Assembly (NCBI GenBank): GCA_027923505.1
Contig: BROI01000023.1
Span: forward strand, 1 to 64,000
DNA from: Mayamaea pseudoterrestris
Taxonomy: Eukaryota; Bacillariophyta; Bacillariophyceae; Sellaphorales; Sellaphoraceae
Direction: 5' to 3'
DNA: 64,000 nt
Shown here: piece by piece, positions 52,501-61,000 of the stretch
How positions within the stretch are numbered: position 1 is the stretch's first letter
Layout of the letters: each line of letters starts with the position of its first letter
Position numbers and translations under genes: made by a program
The notes under the pieces: generated by a model
The model's database searches: none
What the model was told of the DNA's origin: nothing
Seen by the model: the letters and a program-made list of their open reading frames with translations, nothing else

Positions 52501-53463
52501 ATGCTTTGTCTCCGTACTTGTGATTGTTGTTACTTCGTTGGACGCAGACTTGTCCATCTCCTCGGGCAGCTGATTCGCTAGCTGCGCTGGGGAAATTGTC
52601 TGCTTGACGGGTTGCATTTCCGAAATGTCACTTACGGCTGCGGAAGTAATGGCATTGCCGAAGCTACACGGCAAGGCATTGGATGCACCTTGCTTGCAAA
52701 TGGTCCAGTGCTTTTCAAAGAGTGATTCGCCAATGCCATCTTCTTTTTCGTCTGGGTTTGTCAATGCGGTCTCCTTGCAAACTGCTCCAGAAACGTCATC
52801 AATGTTGGTCGTCTCCTTGTCTTGATCAGAATACAAGAGCGCCTTGTCCACCATGGACAGCAAGTTTTGCACCATGGCCGTGGACGTTTCACCAAGACTC
52901 GTGTACAGTTCATAGTCTCTCAAAGTTCCTTTGTCATCGTCATCGTCGTCACCACCATGGCCCAAGGCGTAGCAGCTCATGAGGTTGTTTCGCGTCGAGC
53001 AAAGGTAGGCGGTATTGCTTGGCTGAAAGCACAATCCGGGTGGATCGACTGATACGGAGGGAGTAATGGTGTCGACGCTGGGACTAGGCAATGATGGGGT
53101 GAAGAGCGAATCATCATCGCCGTTATATTCTTGCTGATTGTGATCAGCTGCCGTCTTTATGCTGCTCGCCGGCATGTTGCAATGCTGATGCTGCTGCTTC
53201 TGCGGAGACGGCGTCAATGGTGGCGTCGGAGGAGTGTAGCAAGTTCCTTTGCTTGTGTTTGCCTTGACTGGTGTCGCGTATTGCGCCATGCAGTTGTAAC
53301 GCTGGTTTGCTGGCTCATAATCGTCGGCATGGTAGCTGTCGGACCGGTTGGTTCGCGCGGCTCCTGCTTCTGCTCCCATTGGCTCCAAGAGAGAGACGGT
53401 ATCGTCAAATTCCTTGGCGCCGTTGCTGCTACTGTGGCCGTTGGTAAAGATCAAGGTTCTCAT
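49582..53463 (-). CDS. Large disordered protein with one WW domain
   Basis: 1293 residues from the first in-frame ATG at 53463. A single WW domain near 725-757 has the spacing VWKTA...GRTYWYNRETRATTWAEPP with both Trp and the Tyr-Tyr-like YWYN core. WW domains bind Pro-rich ligands such as PPxY. The rest is low-complexity: acidic, Ser/Thr/Pro-rich segments, a basic RRRRSSRRK stretch at about 424-432 and an Arg-rich C-terminus. Coiled-coil or enzyme domains are not evident. It probably acts as a scaffold or adaptor. It is transcribed away from the DDX47 gene. Confidence 0.75.
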   Translation of the reverse strand: MRTLIFTNGHSSSNGAKEFDDTVSLLEPMGAEAGAARTNRSDSYHADDYEPANQRYNCMAQYATPVKANTSKGTCYTPPTPPLTPSPQKQQHQHCNMPASSIKTAADHNQQEYNGDDDSLFTPSLPSPSVDTITPSVSVDPPGLCFQPSNTAYLCSTRNNLMSCYALGHGGDDDDDDKGTLRDYELYTSLGETSTAMVQNLLSMVDKALLYSDQDKETTNIDDVSGAVCKETALTNPDEKEDGIGESLFEKHWTICKQGASNALPCSFGNAITSAAVSDISEMQPVKQTISPAQLANQLPEEMDKSASNEVTTITSTETKHMPDDVSETFSQDDEVEAASAEDKMNAPSFTSGDDAADKWLIPCNGGTNDIAEPPTESSHSSKTSPLLSAPAAQGPPMVETFEMILEETTPSPKLKLFWPFRRRRSSRRKASAANLNVVPTESCSSHGDEEGSISLELIPEPTQMESAMDVNDDSDDDDFPVPFSQAANKELKLLGCSETEEEKKEDDDADSTMFPSVAEERLLSKSNKESRYKHLLGNLLSHRLTPVKEEPAIETDAFVRVPGLQNPDKFLSSDDLLGEECTSHERSSLQGIVEEEDSYSDDDIEEEQGEIASRSSNEENRTCMMSTDGQDMQFVSSTETTTKAYTSHSLVATMKARTRFIVPKKAFVKLPSRPWTLSCQNQNVSQSVLKDVDDMHAMTIAKQSMLPVTHSSVTERDDFLSTKKRVWKTAICASSGRTYWYNRETRATTWAEPPEDEIVQPNTKVQTARSEKMSEKLLEAKADKNQAAIIEITQCAKSDYAVDEMTERPSDEARVSTPKDVAKVLESPEVTVERSDTPGSEYERRLWAVKEDIVAILKTLAPAEGPSVTRLLSQFDGQEDQLLSHLLNISESKPFDEPLEKVSSPEPTVLQVKPPLAPKYPTSTVSVGSKPVVPTSPIAMTRVQTHVTQISHQSNITESTVHVKNTFNPDKKKRSGSETSSLSSARQQVLLQRNRDSEHLDHEMSANPVISVDKIHCKVPVARSRELVVEEFNSSGCKAQTFDVKNRLVTARKPFLHARLMGTTRSPSPAATKTFSEGTVTPINYLGDAEDGDTEDVHSHPGDSISALSEADYMLDYSNHNGSQRCAVLDEATTSVEKLGSAAALPGGSRSKAKMAPQAKGEWAQTELDRYISEHDWDAVTSSMGQGRTIQKPATGTATSQGKLRKRFGARSQLQHNGQPREGGADLYEDFESLESWETGGSVTSYESEDYSVSVGSVLSSSGSESLPRRRRGQKRVPARNAAVRKPPTRQL

Positions 53464-54717
53464 ATCAGAAGTTTCTGGGACTGCTTTTGTTTCTATCAAG
53501 CGAGTGTCAAGAATGAATGATGCAATGTGTTGCGTAACTCTGTCGAGCAAGCAAGCAAATCAAGAAGAAGTCTGGCTCACAAAGAGGCAGTCAAGAACGA
53601 TGCTTGCTTAATTCGAAACAAGACTGGGTGATTGTACCGTCTCTTTCGAGCAAAGTCTCTGCCGGTCGTAACAAAGACAGAGGTCCGTCTTCTCTTTGTC
53701 AAGGATATTGGTGTCGGAAGTGCATTGCATCCAAGTCCGACCCGGCCGGCTCGTTTAGAAATTTGGAAGCAACGCCGACTCGCAATCTTCGGTGATGGCG
53801 CGACAAATTCAGCTACTATACTATAACAACAGCAAGGAGTATATTTGTAGAGGGCCGCTGATATTCTACTACAAACTTACAGTGTAATGATGATGAAAAA
53901 GGTGTAGCAAAGCAGGTTCGAGAAAAACTGCGGTTGGCGGTTTTAAATGACGGCAGACAATCAAGTTTACAGTTAATGCGTGAAAATAATCGCAACATTT
54001 CTAATTCAAAACTGTATTCGTGCATTCAAGGCACACAATGCACGCATGCGCTTCAGCCATCTGCTGTACAACGAAGTAGATAGCTTCAGCGGCGTTACGT
54101 TCGTACTGTGGTCGACTTGAACGACATGTTCAAGAGCGCAGGATTGCCAAGCTCGCCGACAATTATCATTCAAAGACAAGTTGCACGACGTCAAAGCATT
54201 GACAGCCTTCAAGCGGTCCAAAGCGTTGCTTTGATTTTAGAGTGCATAACTGCCGCGTGTAGTGTGGGCGCCAATGAAGCGTCATCCTGCACGTTTCAGT
54301 TAAACATGTGCATGGCGAAAGTTTTGAAACGTGTCGTTGCTGCTGCTGTTGCTGTAGTAATTGACTGGCTGAAACGCTGCTATCGACGCCTCCCGATAGT
54401 GCAATGACTGTCGTCTTTGAATCTCAGGTGGCATTTGTTGCGCGCGTATATATGTAGCAAGTGTTCGGTGGAAACTTGAGCAGCATGCTGATTAGCTGAT
54501 GGCTCGTCAAGACGATGGCGACGATGTCTTTTCGCATGCAATTACACAGAATCAGCTCCGGCTACCGTCCTTCTCAATGCAATCATGATGACAGGCAACA
54601 GCGTTACCTACTTCCTTTGATTGAGACAATCATCTGTCGAGCAACCAGAACGACGAGATCGTACGAAACGAGAGTGCCAGTGATCTACCGTAAAAATTAT
54701 GCCGTGAAAACTGTTGT
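53464..54717. other. Divergent intergenic region
   Basis: About 1.25 kb upstream of both the WW gene and the repeat array. A 99-codon plus-strand frame at 54108 starts with GTG and shows no domain. A TATA-like GTATATATG lies at about 54446. GAAACGAGAGTGCCAGTG at about 54665 is a first, isolated relative of the array monomer that follows. Confidence 0.5.
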
Positions 54718-54719
54718 TC

Positions 54720-55045
54720 GAAACGAGTGCCAGTGAAAACTGCGTCATAAGGCATTAGCACGAAACGAGTGCCATTGTCAATTACGTCATATGGCAATAG
54801 TATGAAACGGGTGCCAGTGTCAATTACGTCACAAGGCTATATTACGAAACGAGTGCCAGTGTCAATTACGTCACAAGGCATCGAAACGAGTGCCAGTGAA
54901 AACTGCGTCATAAGGCATTAGCACGAAACGAGTGCCATTGTCAATTACGTCATATGGCAATAGTATGAAACGGGTGCCAGTGTCAATTACGTCACAAGGC
55001 TATATTACGAAACGAGTGCCAGTGTCAATTACGTCACAAGGCATT
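54720..55045. promoter_or_regulatory. 42-bp-phased CRE-like motif array upstream of DDX47
   Basis: Eight monomers, each with GAAACGAGTGCCA followed by a CRE-like hexamer. Hexamers start at 54742 (GCGTCA), 54784, 54826 and 54868 (ACGTCA), 54905 (GCGTCA), 54947, 54989 and 55031 (ACGTCA). Spacing is 42, 42, 42, 37, 42, 42, 42 bp. 54720-54882 and 54883-55045 are two 163-bp blocks. 42 bp is four turns of B-DNA, so sites face the same side. ACGTCA and the complement of GCGTCA (TGACGC) match elements reported in diatom CO2/cAMP-responsive promoters bound by bZIP factors. The last site is 94 bp before the DDX47 ATG. Function is inferred. Confidence 0.8.
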
Positions 55046-55129
55046 TCGCCTCGGAAAGCGGACGAAAGACGGTCGGCCCTCGGCCTCCATTCATTTTCAC
55101 GGAACTAACCGACAACGACAACTTTCGCC

Positions 55130-56689
55130 ATGGCGGACCAAGAGGACGACCTAACTCGCAAGCTTAGCAGTAGTGGCGAAGCTATCAAAGAAGATGACGA
55201 TGTACCTGATGATGATTCGGCTACCGATACTTTAACCAAGCAAACCTTTCAAAGCTTGTCGCTCGTCGAACCACTCTGCAGGGCATGCGATGCTCTGGGA
55301 TGGAAGACGGCGACGCAGATACAGGCTCAGGTACTACCAGAAGCTTTCGCTGGAAATGACATGATTGGCTTGGCGGAAACTGGATCTGGCAAAACGGGAG
55401 CTTTTGTCTTACCCATATTACAAGGCTTGCTCACATCCGCAACGGCATCCAAGCATCAAACGCGGGCGCTCATTTTATGTCCGACGCGTGAATTGGCCTT
55501 TCAAATTCTGGAAGTTGTTCAGGCGCTTGGGCAAACCATTGCGGCAACCTCCACGTGCATCGTGGGAGGAGTCGATCGAGCGAGTCAGGCAATTGCATTG
55601 GCGCGAAACCCGCACATTGTCATCGCAACGCCAGGTCGACTGATTGATCACTTGCAGGATACCAAGGGATTTACACTTCGTCATGTACAGTATTTAGTCT
55701 TGGATGAAGCTGACAGAATGTTATCGATGGATTTTGAACAGGAGCTTCATCGCATTCTCGATAACTTGCCAGCCTGCCACGGTGAAGGCTCCAATGGCGT
55801 TGGCCGACAAACGTTTTTGTTTTCCGCCACTATGACTTCCCAAGTTGCCAAGCTGCAGCGAGCCAGTTTGAGGAGCACGGCCGTTCGCATTCAAATCTCA
55901 GAGCACAAGTTCGTGACGCCAAAGCAACTCAAGCAATTTTACATGTTTCTTCCGGCAAAGTACAAGGACTGCTACTTGGTTTATCTACTTTCACAACCAG
56001 ATCACTTGGCCGGCAAGTCCATCTTGGTCTTTGGCGCGACATGCAACAATGTTCAGCGCTTGGCCCTCATGCTTCGCCAGCTTGGACTACCTGCCATGGC
56101 ATTGCACGGACAAATGAGTCAGCCGCAGCGACTTGGCGCCTTGCAAAAGTTTCGGGCTGGTCAGCGGCAGATTTTGGTATGCACCGATGTTGCGAGTCGC
56201 GGATTGGACTTGCCGGCGGTCGATAGTGTCATTCACTACGACTTGCCTGGCCATGGAAAGGAGTATATTCATCGAACGGGTCGAACGGCGCGTGCCGGCA
56301 AGTCGGGTTTGGCGATTGCCATGGTGACACAGTATGATGTTGAAATATATCAGCGACTAGAAGGCTTGCTGGGCACCAAGCTGCCCGAATACAACATGGC
56401 TGCGACCGAGGAGACGGTGCTGATACTGCTTGAGCGAGTGAGTGACGCGCAGCGACTAGCAACGCGCGAGTTGAAGGAACAGTTGTCGTCGCGTGATCGA
56501 AAGGGAGGCGGTGGTCGACGCAAGCGACGAAGTGGAGATGATGGCGAGGAAGAAGATAATGGAGGGATGGAGAAGATGTTGCAGAAGGAACTGGATCGAC
56601 GTTACAAGGGCGGTTCGGGTGGATCTGGAGGAGCGTTAAAGAATCAACGTGGTTCTGGGAAGCAGAGTAAAAAATATCGGCAAAAGTAA
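55130..56689 (+). CDS. DDX47: DEAD-box RNA helicase, DDX47/RRP3 type
   Basis: 519 residues from GCCATGG at 55130. All helicase motifs are present: Q-motif region with F40 and TQIQ (about 62-65), motif I AETGSGKT (about 83-90), PTREL, TPGRLIDH, motif II DEAD (192-195), SAT (234-236), DVASRGLD and HRTGRTARAG. VLDEADRMLSMDFEQE matches the DDX47/Rrp3 subfamily signature (MDFE after the DEAD helix). The basic Gly-rich C-terminus probably contacts RNA. The family acts in the nucleolus in early 18S pre-rRNA processing. The promoter carries the 42-bp CRE-like array. It converges with the next gene across a 69-bp gap. Confidence 0.93.
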   Translation: MADQEDDLTRKLSSSGEAIKEDDDVPDDDSATDTLTKQTFQSLSLVEPLCRACDALGWKTATQIQAQVLPEAFAGNDMIGLAETGSGKTGAFVLPILQGLLTSATASKHQTRALILCPTRELAFQILEVVQALGQTIAATSTCIVGGVDRASQAIALARNPHIVIATPGRLIDHLQDTKGFTLRHVQYLVLDEADRMLSMDFEQELHRILDNLPACHGEGSNGVGRQTFLFSATMTSQVAKLQRASLRSTAVRIQISEHKFVTPKQLKQFYMFLPAKYKDCYLVYLLSQPDHLAGKSILVFGATCNNVQRLALMLRQLGLPAMALHGQMSQPQRLGALQKFRAGQRQILVCTDVASRGLDLPAVDSVIHYDLPGHGKEYIHRTGRTARAGKSGLAIAMVTQYDVEIYQRLEGLLGTKLPEYNMAATEETVLILLERVSDAQRLATRELKEQLSSRDRKGGGGRRKRRSGDDGEEEDNGGMEKMLQKELDRRYKGGSGGSGGALKNQRGSGKQSKKYRQK

Positions 56690-56758
56690 TTTTTTAACGG
56701 TGATGCTTATCTATTTCTCTTGAAAATATCGGTATCGTATAAACATCATAGATTAATA

Positions 56759-57583
56759 TTATTGAATGTTGTTTTCGTCTTCTTCGCCAACCACGGAACT
56801 GGCCACACTAGCAATCATGAGCAACCCGAGCGCTGGCTGCACAAAAGCTTGAAAGTTGCTGTTGAAGGCAATCTGGACCGTATCATCCTTTAACACGCTC
56901 GAACAAAAGATGCCCGCCAAGAACCACAGCAAGAATCCGCAAACGACGAAAAAGTCGACCGTGACAATGGTGCTGAGAATGCTTCGGATGGGATTCACGT
57001 CCTGGCTCGCAGAGTCTGACGATTCCGACGATTGCATTTGTTGAGCGTCAATGAGTAGCTGCTTCAGCGAGTCATTATCTGCACTTCCCGTGGAAGATAA
57101 AGATGCTGATTGTCGTGTTGACGGTGCAGGCGACGACGACTTTTGAAAAGGATTGCTTAGAAAAGACCTTGGCGAAAACGCTGATGGACTAGTCGGCTCG
57201 TCAGATTCATCATTACTTTCGCTGCCAACCATTAGTTCATTGACATTTTGTACTTTGAAAGTCACAGGAGCATCTTTCGGTCGTTTTATCGGTAATTGAT
57301 CTGTGGCTTGTGGTACTTCTGATTCTAGCGCAGCTGATTGGGGATCGCCAAGGGGAACCTTGCGCTTTCGTCTGCGCGCGCCAGTGCTGCTGGATGCTTC
57401 GTTCTCCGCAAACAACGCACTCAATCGCGAACTTGATCTGCTTCCGAAGGAAGCATTTTGTTGCAGAAAATTAGCTCTTGTTGCGCTAATCAATGAGGGT
57501 TGGATTGTTCCATAGGCAGACGATGGTGTCAGGCTGAGCGACACCAGAAAAATGGTCCGAACGAGAGGCGACATAGCTGCCAT
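56759..57583 (-). CDS. Two-TM protein with signal peptide, unknown
   Basis: 274 residues from ATG at 57583. An N-terminal signal-like segment TIFLVSLSLTPSSA is followed by Y, and a Ser/Thr/Arg-rich, acid-poor stretch follows, compatible with a complex-plastid presequence (aromatic at +1). The middle is Ser-rich and disordered. Near the C-terminus are two hydrophobic helices, FFVVCGFLLWFLAGIF and FVQPALGLLMIASVASSVVG, separated by a short polar loop. No family recognised. A second ATG three codons downstream (57574) is possible. Confidence 0.66.
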   Translation of the reverse strand: MAAMSPLVRTIFLVSLSLTPSSAYGTIQPSLISATRANFLQQNASFGSRSSSRLSALFAENEASSSTGARRRKRKVPLGDPQSAALESEVPQATDQLPIKRPKDAPVTFKVQNVNELMVGSESNDESDEPTSPSAFSPRSFLSNPFQKSSSPAPSTRQSASLSSTGSADNDSLKQLLIDAQQMQSSESSDSASQDVNPIRSILSTIVTVDFFVVCGFLLWFLAGIFCSSVLKDDTVQIAFNSNFQAFVQPALGLLMIASVASSVVGEEDENNIQ

Positions 57584-58063
57584 TTTGTTTGGCGGATTTA
57601 TCAATTGTCTTCACTAGCTTATTCTTTGACGCTTTGTACGGTAGCAGCTGATTGAGGAAGCTGTTAAGGTGATGGACGGATGCGCTCAAGATCTTTTAGT
57701 ACACTTCAATGAGCGGTCAAACGAACAGTCGTTCCGTTTCTCAGAGTGTGACACGCGACGCGAGCGAGCCGGTCGGTTACTTAGGTAAACAAATTTGGAT
57801 ACCTCAACTACTTGGAGGCTTTTCACATGCGCTGCCAATTCGATAGCGATTTGACTTTCCAACCGGACCGTTGCAACGCATGATCAATATCTAAGTAAAC
57901 ATGCCTCGCGTCGCTATCTACACTGTCATGAACCGCACCGAATGAACGTCCATCAAGAGCCAGCAACCGTGTCAAAATAGAAGCTGCGGGAACCCCTTAG
58001 TAACGTCCATTCACTCGAACAGCACGAAAGGTGCAGCATCAGGCACTCTCTGAGACTGCAACC
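57584..58063. other. Divergent promoter region
   Basis: 480 bp between two divergent ATGs. No repeat, RNA gene or credible short gene seen. Confidence 0.5.
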
Positions 58064-61000
58064 ATGAACGACCGATACAAGGTTGAAATATGCGCAACCT
58101 TGCTGGTGGACAAGCCACCAAAACTGCCGCTACGCGAGGAGGTCATGAGTCTGGGGTTTGAGATCATTTACAATGCCGACCGCCTTGGAGAGAGTGTCGC
58201 CGTCATTGAAGCCGAAAAGGCGGTTGCTCGCTTTCGACGCGAGGAAGAATATCGAGAAGCTAAAAAGATTCGCCTCTTTCCAAGGAGCGCCAAACGCATC
58301 AAGCAAAAGGAGGAAATACGGCGTAAGAAGGAGGACGAGCTCAAGGCGCCACATGCCTTTTCGTACGAATCATACGAGCATGAGCTCTACAGTCACAGCG
58401 TCTCGTCATCTGAATCGGCAGACGATGATGATGACGACAATGACGTTGTGGACAAAGTCCTACAATCCAAGACGGAAGAGTCGAACACATCGATGAAGTC
58501 GAATCGTTTCCGAGCAATCGTTCGAGCTCGACGAATGAAATCGTTTGGCTGGTTAAAAAAGAATCACAGCATTGACGAAAAGAAGGAAGGATTAGCCGGT
58601 GTCAGGCCGAAGCCACTTCAGCACAATGAAAGTCCCGAAGATGTTTTCGCCAAGGCTGGATTTCGCGATATTTTGGTGTCTGTCAGATCTCAGGAAACGG
58701 AGGCAACCTATCAAAGCCGGACGGCGCACGACACGGAGCTGACGTCGGCCCATAGCGGTTTCCTTTCTACGCACGGGTCAACGGCGCCAAGCAATGCCAA
58801 CACTACTATTTCGACGCGACTTGGTGATGCGATTCAGAACATGGAGATTCAGTTTGTCGCGTCGAATGTTGCGGACAAGTACTTACCAGAATTGAATACG
58901 GTGCAAGAGTTGAATGACGTGGACGCTGATCGTGATATAGACGCGGCGAAAGGAAATGCGAGCAATGGCTTAAACGATGACGCAAAGAATGCTTTTGCAA
59001 ACTTAGGACCGGTGAAGGATGCGTTTGCTGACTTAAAACCTGCCAGCGGCTTGTATGGAGCTCCGTCAGACAGTGGAACAATGGCGGAGCAGAAAGAGGT
59101 TGTTCGAGAAAGCAATTCGTCATCAAATGCTTGGCTTTCGTCTGCCTTGAACTATTACAAGGACAAGGCATCACCAGTAAAAACAAACGACTCAAAAGGA
59201 GTTAAACAGCACGCCAAGAAAACAAGCGCTACAAAAGGTCAAGCGCATGACGGGGACGAAGCTGGGTTTGTTCGGTCTGCAAACGGCGATGAGTCCTTTA
59301 CGACCTTTCTTGACGCCTTGACGGACATGTCTACCACCGTTAACCAACTAGAAGAGATGCTGACAAATGACCCGGGGCTTTTGCAAGTCAAGCAACATGA
59401 TTTGGGACGATTTCCGCTACATATCTTGTGTCAGCGCCCCATGCCGGACCGTCACGACAAATCGATAGAGAGCTTGACAGACCACCTCGTCAGTGATATT
59501 GCCGCCTTCAAGGGTTTGATAGAGCTTGTTGTTGGATTTTTTCCAGAAGCATGCAAGCACAGCGATAAGAAAGGTGATCTTCCGGTCCATCTTGCAGCAC
59601 GAATGCTTATGGAGTGGGAGGCAGTCTGGTACGAAGCTGTTTATGGCGAAGCGGCGACAGAAAATGATGCGAATGGCAAGACAACAGTGGCGATATCGAA
59701 GCTGTATCAGTCCATGTCTGAATGTATTGAAATTGTTCTCCAGCCTATCTGTGCGACGCCTGAGCTTTGTCGTGAACCGGGAAGCATTGGTGAAGTTCTC
59801 CCACTACATATCGCGTCAATTTTTACTTCAACAGTGCGCACCTTACGAATCACACTCGAGTCGTATCCTCAAGCTGCCGGAATTGCTTGCCAGCTGGGTG
59901 GGTTGACTACTTTTGTCCCTGATAACTTTTTGGCTCTTCAGTTACATGAAGAACTCTCAACTGACTTTCCCAAATGGGAAATCGAAACAAACGCTGAGAC
60001 AGATCCCAGCATCAAATGGTCGCGTTCCCATGCTTGTCCACAAAACGATACACAAAATTGCATTAAACGCTCAGATCTCATCTTTGCCTACTATCCCCAT
60101 ATCGAGCCAACTCGATTTGAGAAAGCAAGAATACGCAATCTCGAGGCACTGGTTCATTTTGAAGCATCACAGCTCGCTTCCGGTAAGGTGACGGGTATGT
60201 CGCACGCCTCTCAACGCCTCTGGAGATGGATGTGCATATTCACAGAAGGAGATTCTGGTCGCGCCACTTACGTCAACAGTGTGCAACGAGTGCTCGACGG
60301 CTTGCCGCTAGTATCAGTCAAATATCTAGCTTCGATGAAAACGGCAGCTGGTGAACAACTCTTCAAAGAAGCTGCTACTGACTGCTCAACCTTAATTCGT
60401 CGACGATTACGAGAGCTTGAAGCGACGACGATTGCAACAAGGCACACATATAATTATCGGTCGTGGGATGAGACGCATTGGGGGCGGCTCTTCCAGCACA
60501 TGAAAGGACAAGTTGCTCAATTGTGCCGAATGCTGTTCAACATTGAAGCTGGACCCTTTCCAACTACCTTTGTTGTGCTGCCTTACGAACTATCCCAGAA
60601 TGCTGATGGTTCGCTCGGCATGGCTGACCCGGCGGCAGTCAAAATTGCAGTCAAATTTGCCGAATGTCTTTTACAGCTCACCGAACCCGCTTCGCTGCTT
60701 TATTTTCTTAACGAGAAATCATTGAAATACTATGATCAGTCCATTTTTGAATCGCCTATTTTGAATCAATTTGATGAACTCGAAAAGCCAAGGGCCCGCA
60801 TACAGGAATATCGCGATAGCTTGATAAAACTCTTCGGCAGCCAAGACAAGGCATACCTTTACCTCATTGACGAAGCTACTGGAACTCCAGTTCTTCCTTT
60901 AAGCGATTCAACGCAACCTGCGGCGTATCCGATTGTACTGGAAGAGCCGGGCAGCATCGTACAAAAGCTCTTCTCGTTCATGCTGGTGGGAATGAGTTTA

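Noticed and set aside
54108-54407. 99-codon plus-strand frame upstream of the 42-bp array
   Set aside because: GTG start and no domain; probably chance.
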